Shown: positions 34,413 through 45,631 of the stretch, in pieces
Numbering within the stretch: the stretch's first letter is position 1
Layout of the letters: each line of letters begins with the position of its first letter
NCBI GenBank assembly: GCA_016081115.2
Contig: JABTTQ020001785.1
Span: forward strand, 310,001-374,000
Length of the DNA: 64,000 bases
Direction: 5' to 3'
DNA from: Rehmannia glutinosa
Taxonomy: Eukaryota; Streptophyta; Magnoliopsida; Lamiales; Orobanchaceae
Program-made: the position numbers and the translations under genes
Notes under the pieces: generated by a model
Seen by the model: only the letters and a program-made list of their open reading frames with translations
What the model was told of the DNA's origin: nothing
Databases searched by the model: none

Positions 34413-35942
34413 TGTAGGTCCCAAGGGGTGTGAGTAAGGTTTAGAAGGGGGGTTAAATAAACCTTACCAACTTTTTGATTTTAGTCATTTTAAAATAATA
34501 ACAGAGTTAACTCAAACAGTTGTGTTCTTGAGGGACAGCTAAGTTGGTTATTCAGCTGAGTTAGCCACTCAACAGACTCGATAGAGCTGTTGATAGAATA
34601 ACTCTGTTGTTTAACCTTAACTTTAACTTGGTTGTATTGGTTTTATCAGTGGAAGACTTAACACCCTTGATTTGTTTTAAGTTTGTTTTAACATTTGATT
34701 CTTTAGCACTTGGTTATTAATCAGTTGGATAGCAAATGTGAGTTTTATCAGCAGATATGATGTAAGTATGCAGAAATGTAAATGTGCTGAAAAATAAATG
34801 ACACAGATAATTTTTATAGAGGTTCGAAGATGGGGTAATTCTTCTAATCCTCTCTTCTCCAACTCCTAGAGGAATCCACTATGTAATAGATCTGTTTAAA
34901 AAGTGGTGAACATCCAGAACGACCTTGGTCAACGGTGGCTTCTCTTGCGACTCGACTTCTTCAGGCATTTTGCGCTTGCTACTTGACTCACTTCTCAAGC
35001 TCTTGGATTTGATCACGAAGCCCTCCAATAACTTGATATTGGTTCGACCTTGAACCTTCCTACAATCCTCCTTGGAAAGTAGACCCCTTTTGATTCTTCA
35101 AAAGTTTCCTCTTCAACAGATTTGAAGTTGGCTTTCCTTCACAGCTTGTGTTGGATCGATTTCCTTCGAGTTTCGGGCTTGAGGATTTGATTGAATATAC
35201 TTGAGAATATTTGCAGGTTAATTGCTTGAATATTTCTTGCTTGTTCGTGGTTCAGGTAGTCAAGGTCACCTTTTCTCAGTAAATTTCTCAGCCTTTTATA
35301 GTGCACTTTTGAAATTTTGCTCGTTGAAGAGATAGGCTAGTTTCAAAAGTTACTTGTGTTCGTTGGCTTGTCTTGTTGCAGTCCTTGATGTTGACATTTC
35401 CTCGTATTTAATGTCTTTGACATTGCGCAGTATCGACACAGTGCGATGCTTCCTATTGGTTTGTTACTTTTGCACACAACTGGAACTAACACTTTATCTC
35501 TGACAACTTTAACATGTTGCCATTCTGAGTAACCTTCTTGACTTTTATCAACGGATCTCGTTCAGTTGTCTTGACTTGACTGCAGTCTTTTATTCCCCAG
35601 GTGACTAGAGTTAGCTTCCAATCTTTGGATGACTCATCTATCACTTTAACTTGAGACTTGGCTTCTTGAGTTGACTTGATTGACTCTTCACACAGCTGTT
35701 TCACAGCTGATACACCTTCAGTCGAGTTCTTGACTTTCCTTCTGTACCATACTCAGTTGTCTTTCAGCGGAGTCTTCACTTCAGTCCTCAGTTGACTTCT
35801 TGTATTTCTAGGCATAGCTGACTTGACTCAGCTTTTCCAGCCCTATCTATTACGATACAAATTACAAGGAAAATGGGGTGCCAACTTTCTAGTTTAAGTT
35901 TTACATGGCATCAGTCAAAATCTATAAAATAAATTTCCTACC
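34413..35942 (-). repeat. Family B copia LTR, near full length
   Basis: It runs from TGTAGGTCCCAAGG to AATTTCCTA in plus reading, about 1,530 bp, losing only the last few bases. A TATA box on the minus strand is near 35295 (CTTTTATAG in plus reading). Confidence 0.87.
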
Positions 35943-37322
35943 AGTTACCCACTCAACAGACTCGATAGAGCTATTGATAGTATAACTCGGCTGCTTAAGC
36001 CAAATACTTAACTTGGCTGATTTGGTTTTTAACAGCGGAAGACTTAACACCCTTTGATTAATTTAAAGCTTGTTTTTAACACTTGATTTTAGCACTTAGT
36101 TATTTATCAGTTGGATAGCAAATATAAACTAACAGCAGATATAAAGTATATGTGCAGGAATGAAAATGCTGAAAGTAAATTGACACAAGTATTTTTATAG
36201 AGGTTCTAAGATTAGGTAATTCTTATAGTCCTCTCTTCTCCAACTCCTGGAGGAATCCACTAAGTAACAGATCAGTTTACAAAGCGGTTATCAGTCTGGA
36301 GACGCCTTGATCACACAGCTGGCTTCTCTTGCGACTCAGCTTCTTCATGAGTTTTTGCCTGACTACTATAGCTCACTTCTCAAGTTCTTGGATTTGATCA
36401 CGAAGCCCTCCAACAAACTTGATACTTGGTTCGACCTTGAACCTTTCTACAATCCTTCAACTTGGAAAGTAGACCCCTTTGATTTTCAAATGTTTTCCTC
36501 TTCAACTGATTGAAGTTGTCTCTCCTTCACAGCTTATGTTGGATCGAGTTTCTTCGAGTTTTAGGCTTGAGGAATGTCTTGATAAGCTTTGAGAACTTGC
36601 AGGTTAATTGCTTAAATATTGCTTAAAAAGTCTGTGTCATTCGTAACCTTTTCTCAATAGCTTCCTCAGCCTTTTATAGTGCACGTTTGAAATTTGCCCG
36701 TTGAAGAGATAGGCTAGTTTCAAATGTCACTTTGTGTTCGTTGGCTTGTCTTGTCTTGGTCTACAGCCTTTGTGATGTTGACCTTTCCTCGTATTAAATG
36801 GCATTCCAGCTTTGCAGGTTCTGACACAAAGATGCAGTGTTTCCCATTGGCTCATTCCTTTTGCACAATTATGGGCCAAACACTTTAAGATCTGGCAGCT
36901 TGACATATTACTATATCGATTAATATTCTTGACTTTATTCAACGGATCTCAGTTGTCTTCACTTTACTGCTGCCTTTACCCCATGTGACTTGAGTCTGCT
37001 CCAATCATGGGATTGACTCAACTATCACTTCAACTGATAGACTTGGCTTCTTGAGTTGTTTTGACTAACACTTCTCACAGTTGTTCCTCAGCTGACTCTC
37101 CTTCAGTCGAGTCCTTGACTTCCTTCCTGGTCATACTCAGCTGACACACAGCAGAGTCTTCATTTAGTCCGCAGTTGTCTTCTTGTAATCTTGACTTAGC
37201 TGACTTAACTCAGCTCTTCCAGTCCTATCTATTACAGTATAGAATTACAAGAGAAATGGGGTGTCAACTTCCTAGTCTAAGTTTTACATGGTATCATCAA
37301 AATTTAACAAATAAATTCCTAA
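35943..37322 (-). repeat. Family B copia LTR lacking its end
   Basis: It begins about 145 bp inside the LTR (GTTACCCACTCAACAGACTC) and runs to AAATTCCTAAC. It follows the previous LTR directly, a tandem left by LTR-LTR recombination. Its closest match by eye is 21911-22881. Confidence 0.85.
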
Positions 37323-37798
37323 CTGCTTTGTAACCAGATCTGTTACTTAGTGGATTCCTCCAGGAGTTGGGGAAGAGTGAATTAGAGGAATTACCCCATC
37401 CTCGAACCACTATAAAATTTGCTTGTGTCATTTCACTTACAGCACTTTACTTTCATGCATATTTTTGATATCTGCTGTTAAGTTAAAATTGATAAACCTA
37501 GCTGATAATAACCTTGCTAAAAACAAGTTTAAAACATCAAGGGTGAACTGAACAAAACCAAATCAACTGAAAAGTTAAGTGTTAGCTGACCCAGCTGAGT
37601 TATACTATCAACAGCTCAGTCGAGTCTGTTGAGTGTGTAACTTTGCCGAAGTAAGCCAACCTAGTTGTCCCCAAGGACTTAGGCCGATTGAGTTAACTCG
37701 GTAAAATTATTTAAAAGAACTAAATTCGAAAATTTGGTAAGGTTTATTCAAATCCCCCCCCCCTTCTAAACCTTACAACTCACTCATTGGGACCTACA
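37323..37798 (+). repeat. Family B LTR fragment, inverted
   Basis: This is the plus-oriented last 475 bp of the LTR, ending GGGACCTACA. It abuts the minus-oriented LTR at 37322 head to head. A C-rich run (37754-37763) interrupts the usual CCCCCCTTCTAAACC. Confidence 0.85.
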
Positions 37799-38528
37799 CA
37801 CCCATACATATGAAATCCATACAAACGATATATTTGGAGTCAAGATGGGTATATTTTTTATAGAAGAAGGTTGTCCAAAAGAATTGTAAAAAAAAGGAAA
37901 AAAGAAAAAGAAAAATCGGGACAAGAAGGAAAAACGCAAACAAATCTTTGAAATTGGTCATTGCTATACATGGTTGGGTGAATTGTAGCCACTTATCCTA
38001 TATTTTCATACCTTTAACCCAAGCTTACATTACAACCCGAAAAGTCCTATTGATTCTTATGTTTTTATTGCATACAATGTGGAGATTAATGTAGAATTAT
38101 ATTCACTAAGTTAAACAGGGGACCATTGGAAAATATTTGACTATTTATTTTAGCAACAAAAATAAAATTGAGACATCGATTATATTTATATATGAAGTCA
38201 CGAAATTGAGGTAAACTTGCATGTCTAACTGACAAATTAATATATCTACATTTTTGCAAATTCCTTAATTCATGTATTATCTGAAATCTGGGATCAACCT
38301 TGTACTCTAGTGGTTGAGACATATGTTGTAAGGGTGAATGACCCGGGTTCGATCCCATACGAGTGCGTGTCTCCCCTCCCCAAATCCCCCCATTGTCCTC
38401 AAAAAAAAATATATTATCTGAAATCTCCTGAGGCAATAATATCACTTGTAAAACTCAAAAGTTTATTCCTTCTTGCAGTGGTTTTCAGATTGCTTGAGGA
38501 CAAGCAATAATTCAAGTTTGAGGGTATT
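37799..38528 (+). other. 3' non-coding tail of a Ty3/gypsy element
   Basis: Phrases such as ACCCAAGCTTACATTACAACC (about 38018-38038) and AATTCAAGTTTGAGGGTATT before the LTR are typical of the 3' ends of Tat/Athila-type gypsy elements. There is no coding sequence. A SINE is inserted at 38290-38411. Confidence 0.6.
38290..38411 (+). mobile_element. tRNA-derived SINE, 122 bp, with perfect 15-bp TSD
   Basis: The element starts GGGATCAACC, has a polymerase III A-box-like segment (TACTCTAGTGG, about 38302-38312) and a B-box (GGTTCGATCCC, 38346-38356), and ends in an A-run. TATTATCTGAAATCT stands on both sides (38275-38289 and 38412-38426). The intact duplication means a fairly recent insertion by a LINE machinery. 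It is not a tRNA gene: there is no acceptor stem pairing. Confidence 0.92.
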
Positions 38529-40110
38529 TGTTAAGTTGGAATTTTACCAACAAAATAGGTATCCTAAGACTTAAAAATTGTATTGTTTTAAGTAGATTGA
38601 GTCCAAATTATTGTTGAAATTGTACATCGAGTTGTAATAGGCATCAAGGTACCAAGAAATCAAGAAAAGGGCCGAAGACGGTGAAAAATGCATCATGGCG
38701 GTGAAAGAACGGAAAAGAAAAGAAAAGAAAAGAAAAGAAAAGAAAAATAAAAGAAACGAAAAAAGAATAGAAAAAGAAAAAGAAAAGAAAAGGAAAAGAC
38801 AAGAAAAAGAAAAGAAAATGAAAAAAATAAAATAAAAAAGGGGTAATGTGTACCGCGGTACACCAATGCATATATGTCGCGGTACGAGTCATTTGTGTCG
38901 CGTTTCGATCCCGATTTCACTGTTTTCAACCGCGATACATTCAACTCCTACTGCGGTACCTACAAAACATCTTTCAGCAATAATTCCATTTTACACGGTG
39001 AAAACCCACGAAAACCTTTCTTTACATTAAAGAAAGCTCAATCAGCCGAAAGATAAGAACAAGACAAGGAAGTACAGGAGAAAAGAAGTAAGTGATGGAC
39101 GACCAGAGAAAATGGACAGCAGAAGTATCCAAATGACAAAAGAAAAAAAAAGAAACTTCAGCTATAAATATCTATGAGTTCAGCAGTAGAAAAACAGACC
39201 GGGACACCGGGAGACGGGGAGAAAGAAATTGATACAGAAAAATTTAATAATGGAATTTATGTTGGGGGAAAGTAGCGGGGAGAGATCATTTGATGCTATT
39301 GAGGAAGAACCAGACTAATTTTTCAATACTGGAGAATTGCCGAGCACTTCATTAAAAATAAGTTTTTCCTTCTTCTTCTCTTTCTTTTCAGTATAATTCT
39401 TGTATTAATTCGTATGTATCGAAATTCTTTTGTGCGTTGTTTAATGAATTAATTAGATATTCTAAGGATTTGATGTAATCTTATTTGATCTTATGTTTGA
39501 TTTGTAGATCTATTTTATTTCATGCAATTCATGGTTTATTTGTGTTATTTGTATTAGTTACATCTTGATTACCTGGCCATTAATCTTTGATGTCTGATGT
39601 ATTAATCCACAATCGAGAGAAGGGATTTAATACCAGATCCAGAATAACACAACACAGGAAATTATATAATCGAGAGATTTATAAATCCTTTGAAGTTGTT
39701 GATGAAACTCATTGTTCTATTAAGAATTATAATTCTTGAGATTTTTATAGAGATATCAAAATCTTGTTTTATGTTTTAAAATCACTAGGCACTCGACAGA
39801 GGTAGTTGATTAAATTGGGAATTTCAACTTATAAACCATTGCTTGAAATATATAGATTGTTTATCTTACATAAGTGATAACTTGATGAAATCAACCTCTA
39901 GAATAATTTTCTCGTAGATTTAGATATTTGTATTTTTATTTACATTTAATTATTGTTAATTATAAATCCACAAATCCATCTATTATTGATCAGTCAAATA
40001 TAGTAGAGGTAATTTATACTTGGTACTTACACACACATTCCTTGTGGATACGACAACCCTACTCATTACACTATATTAAAACTTGACAACCGTACACTTA
40101 TCGTAAATTA
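38529..40110 (+). repeat. Ty3/gypsy LTR, probably Tat/Athila type
   Basis: It starts TGTTAAGTTGG after a GTTTGAGGGTATT tract. Its right part has the usual CCTTGTGGATACGACAACCC block (about 40040-40060). It contains an AAAAG microsatellite (38707-38845) and a cluster of CGCGGTAC words (38850-38960). The right border is not exact, because copia RNase H takes over near 40110. Confidence 0.65.
38707..38845 (+). repeat. AAAAG microsatellite
   Basis: About 140 bp of AAAAG and related purine units. Minus-strand frames here read as Phe/Ser/Leu runs and are not genes. Confidence 0.9.
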
Positions 40111-40497
40111 GGTGAGTGTTTTTACGCCTATGAGTTCTCTTACGGATATTGTGTTTTCATTGGTGGAAATCTCATATCATGGAAGAGCAAGAAACAAAAT
40201 GATGTGACTCGTTCAAGTGCAGAGTCTGAATACAGAGTCATGGGACTTGCGACGTGTGAACTTATTTGGGTGAAACAGTTGCTCAACGAGAGTGGAGTGA
40301 ATAGTTCTCAGCATATGACATTAATGTGTGATAATCAGGCAGCAATGCATATTGTATCCAATCATGTGTTTCATGAGCGCACTAAGCACATTGAAGTTGA
40401 CTGTCACTTTATGAGAAATAAGGTACTAGTTAGGGAAGTTGTCACTTCACACGTCAGTTCAAATGATCAATTGGCAGATATCTTCATAAAGCTCTAA
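40111..40497 (+). pseudogene. Third copia family, RNase H 3' end
   Basis: The plus-strand C-terminal copia RNase H has SerTrpLysSerLysLysGlnAsn...SerSerAlaGluSerGluTyrArg (40180-40240), CysAspAsnGlnAlaAlaMet (40330) and ArgThrLysHisIleGluValAspCysHisPhe (40380). It ends LeuAlaAspIlePheIleLysLeu, with Ile for the usual Thr. Everything upstream of RNase H is missing. It differs from families A and B. Confidence 0.88.
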
Positions 40498-40722
40498 GGG
40501 GTCCTCGGGTTGAATATATTTGTAACAAGTTGGGCACATATGATATATTTGTTCCAGCTTGAGGGGAAGTGTTGAAATAGTGGGAATTATTTTATTTTAT
40601 CGTTTTTTATCCCACTTAGAAAGAGGAACTAGGAGTATTGCTATAGTATACCCTATATATATGTAAAGGGTATTTTATTAATTGATATAATAAAAATATG
40701 GTTCTTATTCCTTCCATTAACA
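40498..40722 (+). repeat. 3' tail and short LTR of the third copia
   Basis: After a GAGGGGAAG polypurine tract (40561-40569) an LTR-like unit runs from TGTTGAAATAG (40570) to CATTAACA (40722), about 153 bp. This size is common in short-LTR copia elements, but without a partner LTR the right end is a guess. Confidence 0.6.
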
Positions 40723-42428
40723 ACACGTAATATTAATTCTACTACATGCCTGCAAGTACGAATTAGTATTTTGGTAACGCCCCCAACCCGAATCCGCCAC
40801 TCGCATATATGTGATAACAATAACACTACTCACAGAGAAAGCCATCCAAAAATTGATCTTTGTAATCATCCACCCCCATCTTCAATTTCCTACAACTGCT
40901 GCCAAATCAAACTATCTTGTAAATAAAAGTCGAACCTATAAAAAAATACATTTAAATAAATATATACATCAAAAAATAAATAATGAATATTTTCTCATAT
41001 GATAATTTGATTGAGTGAGATACCAAAAAGAGAATCCTGCTTGTTGTGGGCGAAAAATCATTTCATTACTATTATTATGAAAATATTTATGTATTTATTT
41101 AACCCCATTAATTATTGGGCTACAGATGAAATAACCCAGTCTACGAGGTCCAGATCTAGTCCACGCATCATTTTCTCCTACACGGCCCATGAGGCCGGGT
41201 ACCCATGTATATAAAGGTGTCTTCATCTCATTTGTAAGAAAATTCAATTAATTACTGCGAATTACATTATCTCGCTCTGAATTTTTCTCCTACAGTCACT
41301 AACTTGAGCGTCGGAGGGACCTCTCTAAGACCACCCCAAAGACCCCTAACCTTACACTGCAGCATCACCGCTGATTAAAGAAAAAACTCTTCGGTGGACA
41401 GAAATGAAAAATAGAACACTACCACTAAACTTATTATATATTCCTTGTCCAGATGTATTTAAATCACTTGTTTATGGTTGTCATTGTTACTTTAACAAGT
41501 TAACAATTTACAGAGGGGAAAAAAATCAAGAACTGAAATACATACACCTGACAATTGTATAAGTAATGTTGAATTGATAATTTGAAGTACACTTGAAATT
41601 CTTTAGAATTAAAAAAATGTGGAATTCAATCGTTTTTGAAAAGCAACGAGGGCAATAGGAAGGAGATATAAACTGAGAGTTATGGAACCGGTTTGTACTT
41701 TGTGGAGAGGCAGGGTAATATACAAGTTCGAAAACACTATGCCTCCTAAGAAAGTCCCAAACAATTCCATTCATCAGTAAGGTTGAAATTTTGAAATGTG
41801 TATCCAATTTAACGTCTCAAGAATTTCCCCATTGTTTCCTGTTGAGTTTAAGTATTGATTATTTGCAAGGGTCACCACGATAACATATTAAAAGGCAGAA
41901 AGTACAAGAAACAAACAAAATGCATGGAAGTCTAATAACGGAAGCATGGAATGATGACAGAAATTAAAAAGCAGAAAATACAAGAAACCAACAAAACGAT
42001 TAAAGATATCGCAAGTGCAATACAAGCAGCATGGCCCCTAGCAGTAAATAAGCTAAATTCGTAACCTCCATGTTGGGAGAAATTAATCTTCACCCACCTT
42101 CTAATATATCTCAGGAAAAAATGTAGTTGGACAGTGCTAAGTTCGAAATTTCCACAACTGCCCATTATTATCATCTGGGGATCTTCCACAATCCTATGGA
42201 ACATTGTAACTAATTTAACAAAAATACCGCAAAATGGTTCGAAGCATGTTGGAGAATTCAAACCTCCACAATCTCAAATTAGCAGAGTATATAAAACCCA
42301 CAACAATATTCTAATACTCTCCATCTGTCAGGTGCTAGCCAAACAACAGGTAATTTAAATTTATTGCCCCTTTGGAGAAGGGACCATCTCATAGTTTGTA
42401 CTCCACCAGAATTCTGCAATTTAACTCT
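40723..42428. other. Intergenic stretch with an LTR-like remnant
   Basis: Around 41200-41400 there is a TATATAAAGG box followed by CACTAACTTGAGCGTCGGAGG, a phrase typical of plant gypsy LTRs, so a worn LTR probably lies at about 41040-41400. The part next to 42428 would include the 3' UTR of the phosphate carrier gene. No other gene is seen. Confidence 0.5.
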
Positions 42429-45400
42429 CTACATCTTTGCAAGTTCAGTAGGAACCTGCGCCGGAGCAGGAGGAGCAGCACCACCAGTTGTTGGCCTGGA
42501 AATACAAATTAAAAGTTACCAACTCAGATGCCAGGAAAAAAAAAAATTGAACACCTATTGCACCACATACAGCACATATAAAGCCAAGGTCACCACAACA
42601 ATGCAGGAAATCAAGAGAATCAAAATCTTATTGGTCATAAAAATTGAGTCAGGGAAAACTTACAGTCCAACAAAAACTTTGAAAGCATCATAGATACCCC
42701 ACTGGGCCCCAGTGAGCGTTCCAATCATGACAATACGAAGAGGAAGTCCCCGAGTAAACAAACCCAACCACCCAAGCTTCTTTATAGCCTATTGGAAGTA
42801 AGCAGGGTATATATGTCACATGAAAATTAAAATCAAATAAGAAAATCAAGGCAACAAAAAAATGCTACAAGCAGAAAACTTACATCACCAACAGTAGCAC
42901 CCTTGGCATTATTGAGGAAAGAGACAAGGTTATCAGCTGGATGTGATACAACAGCACATAAAACACCAGCTACATACCCACCAGCAAAACTCACACCAAG
43001 CTGCAGGGGCTTGCTGCAGTCATTTTTGGGTGTGGGGATCGCATGCTTGTAAATGAGCTCCACAATAGTCTCAAAAGATGCAAATTTCATCATTGTATCT
43101 GCAAGTAACCATCATGGCATGTTGCTGTTATATGTTGATTGTATGAAATTAGAGCACAAGGAAAGAAACTTGAAGATTTAAGAATCAATATCTTCCATTC
43201 ATCTCAAAGAAGTGGAGTGCACAAAAAAGTAGAGTTCAAGTACTATAACAGCATACTGTTAGCTAATGTTATGGAGAAAGAATTCAATTAATTCCATGAG
43301 GAATAAGATTAAGAGGCAGCAGAAACACATGAACCACCAACGACTTCATAAAACTCAATAATCTAAGATTCAGCTACCCCAAGCCCAAGGAATATCCACT
43401 CCTAGAAGTCCAACTCAACTTTTTATGCACTAATAATAAATATTGCATGTGACAATACACACCTCAAATAAAATATTATGAACTACCATTTTTGCTCCTG
43501 AAAATAAGGACATGACGATGAACAGCAGCACAATAAATTCACTCAAATGATACATGTGTCAAATGTGTCCAGGTTTACATTAATTTTGGATTCTAATCCA
43601 ACCATCCAGTGCACAGGTATGACCACAATTCAGTGCACAGATAAATAAGAGCACAATTCAGGGTAATCGAACCCCAGAGCAAATCAGTTTGTGGGTTTCA
43701 GTTGAAACTTGAAAGATAGCAAACAGAATCTGGTATAATAAGCAGCATCCAGCTATTTGCACCATCTCCTTCACAAATGAATGGAAAACTAAAGATACAA
43801 TTCTCAAGAAAGCAGTTGATTATTGTTAAGATAACAATATTTAATTCCAGTAGAAATACAAACCAAATCAAAACTCCTAGAAATACACCAAATCAAAACT
43901 CCTACAGTGACACAGTGCAGTTGATCATAAAATGTGTTATAACATGGTATTGGAGTGATTGAACTATGAAGAAAATGAGAGCAAAATAAAAGAACCAGCA
44001 GCACAAACTTACATGGAATCTGACGCCCCCAAAGAGGAACCAGGCCCTTGTACAACCTGCAAAATTTTACGAAATATGAAACCGTCCACTCAACTTTAAT
44101 TACATGCCATAACCAGATCAGAGTAAATGAAAACATACCCAAGAGCACCTTCAGATCTCACAAACTTGGGAAGCCCATCAGACAATCCTCTAGCAAAACC
44201 AGGTTGAGTCTGAACTCGAACCTTCACTGCTTCAAGAGGGCAAAGAGCAATGTCCGCGATCACCTCCGCAGATGCAGAACCAGCAAGATAGATTAGAGTC
44301 TTGTATTTAGATGCATTTTCTGGTCCAGCAAGGTCAGAGTAGTACTTCTTGAAGAATTCATAGAACCCAAACTTGCAGGCACCCTGGGCACTGTAACCAA
44401 GCAAGGTAGGAACCCATCCCCTGAAGAAACCTTTTACTCCCTGCTCCTTTAGTAACACTCCAAAACCCGATGAGATGCTCTTGTACTTTGCAGGATCAAT
44501 CTGACAAGATACAAAAAGAGTCAGTTAACACTTCCGTGTGGAACAGACATACATGAACCTGCCAATAACTCATGCGACACACCCACCACCTGACGCCCCA
44601 CCCCCCCGCAAAAAAAAAAAAAAAAAAAAAAAAAAAACAAGCAAAGCACCTGACTCTTTCTCTTGCAGGACTAAGAAAAATTACTGCATCATAATATTAA
44701 AATGAGGCACTCAATCTATTAAGCCATCGCCCTATGTCCATCAGAGCAATTCAGCTACAACAGTAGAAACAAAATAGTGCAAAGAAATGTACAGAAGGAT
44801 TAAAAAATAAATTCGATAGAGCACTTAATTATCCAAAGATTAGAAAGCATCAAACATGTGATGATTTCTTCATCACGCCAAGTATCATATATGTTTAATT
44901 AAACTTGCATGACGTAAACGCGATTGTATCCATACCACTTACGGAGACAAATAGGACCCTAGCTCATGGGAAAAATGGAAGTCATTTGACTTTCAGAATC
45001 AAATCACGTTCTAAAACCTCGAATTATATAAGACATAATGCTAAAACCTATCTCCACGCCAAAATGCCTCGCACTGTATAACAAGCCAACAAAGCTACAG
45101 GGCATCAAAAACAGAGGAAAAATAGATCTAATTCAGGGGTGAGTTCACCACATCACAACCTAAAGTTTTCAAAACTAGACCATAAACAAAAAAATATGAC
45201 AAGATCTGTTGGCAACAAAAAATATCAACGCATAATTTAAAATAACAAAGGTAGCTGATAAAAGTTAAATATAGGAAGCTGACAGAAAGAAATCGCAGTA
45301 TTTGAAAATAAAGTAGAAATGAATAGATCTGGACCTGCATATTACATTTGACGAGATCAAGAGGAGTGACAGCCATATGAGTAAGACCGCAGCTCAGTAT

Positions 45401-45631
45401 TCCACCAACCGTACATGCTGCGTAGAACTGAGGAGAGTACATCTCAATCTTCCCTGGCTCGCTTGGAGCCGGAATAACGAAACTCTGATTGGGAGCCAAC
45501 GCTGATGGCGATGGCGTGAAGCTAGGGTTGGAATTTCCAGTCATTTTATCCAGAGCAAGGGTTTTGGAAGTAAAAGAGGTTGAGTAAAGGAAGCTGGGGA
45601 TGAGTGATTGGCGGTCGGAAGAGAGAGCCAT
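42429..45631 (-). CDS. PHT3;1: Mitochondrial phosphate carrier protein (six exons)
   Basis: This inner mitochondrial membrane carrier imports phosphate with protons for ATP synthesis. Exons on the minus strand are 45631-45335, 44500-44139, 44056-44013, 43098-42884, 42788-42664 and 42495-42429; all introns have GT...AG ends and phases fit. The 1,110 nt encode 369 residues, the usual length for plant PHT3 proteins. The Ser/Thr-rich N-terminus (about 60 residues) looks like a transit region. Three carrier repeats follow: ThrProLeuAspLeuValLysCys (repeat 1), CysProLeuGluAlaValLys (repeat 2) and a degenerate HisProAlaAspAsnLeuVal (repeat 3), as in this family. Lys-Phe-Gly-Phe-Tyr-Glu and Gly-Ala-Gln-Trp-Gly-Ile-Tyr-Asp are conserved helices. 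No stop or frameshift. It is the only gene here likely to work. The exact paralogue (PHT3;1 or PHT3;2) is less certain than the family. Confidence 0.95.

Noticed and set aside
38290..38411. Possible tRNA gene (A and B boxes)
   Set aside because: No acceptor stem or anticodon arm can be formed, and an A-tail plus 15-bp duplication show it is a SINE.
38644..38944. Minus-strand Phe-rich ORFs
   Set aside because: They are translations of an AAAAG microsatellite.
42364..42693. Plus-strand ORF overlapping the carrier gene
   Set aside because: It is the antisense of the last carrier exons and intron; no known motif.
43804..44148. Separate small gene next to carrier exon 2
   Set aside because: It is intron and exon read-through of the carrier gene in another frame.
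44604..44637. Poly(A) run as a retrogene tail
   Set aside because: It lies inside an intron of the carrier gene with no coding copy or duplication next to it.
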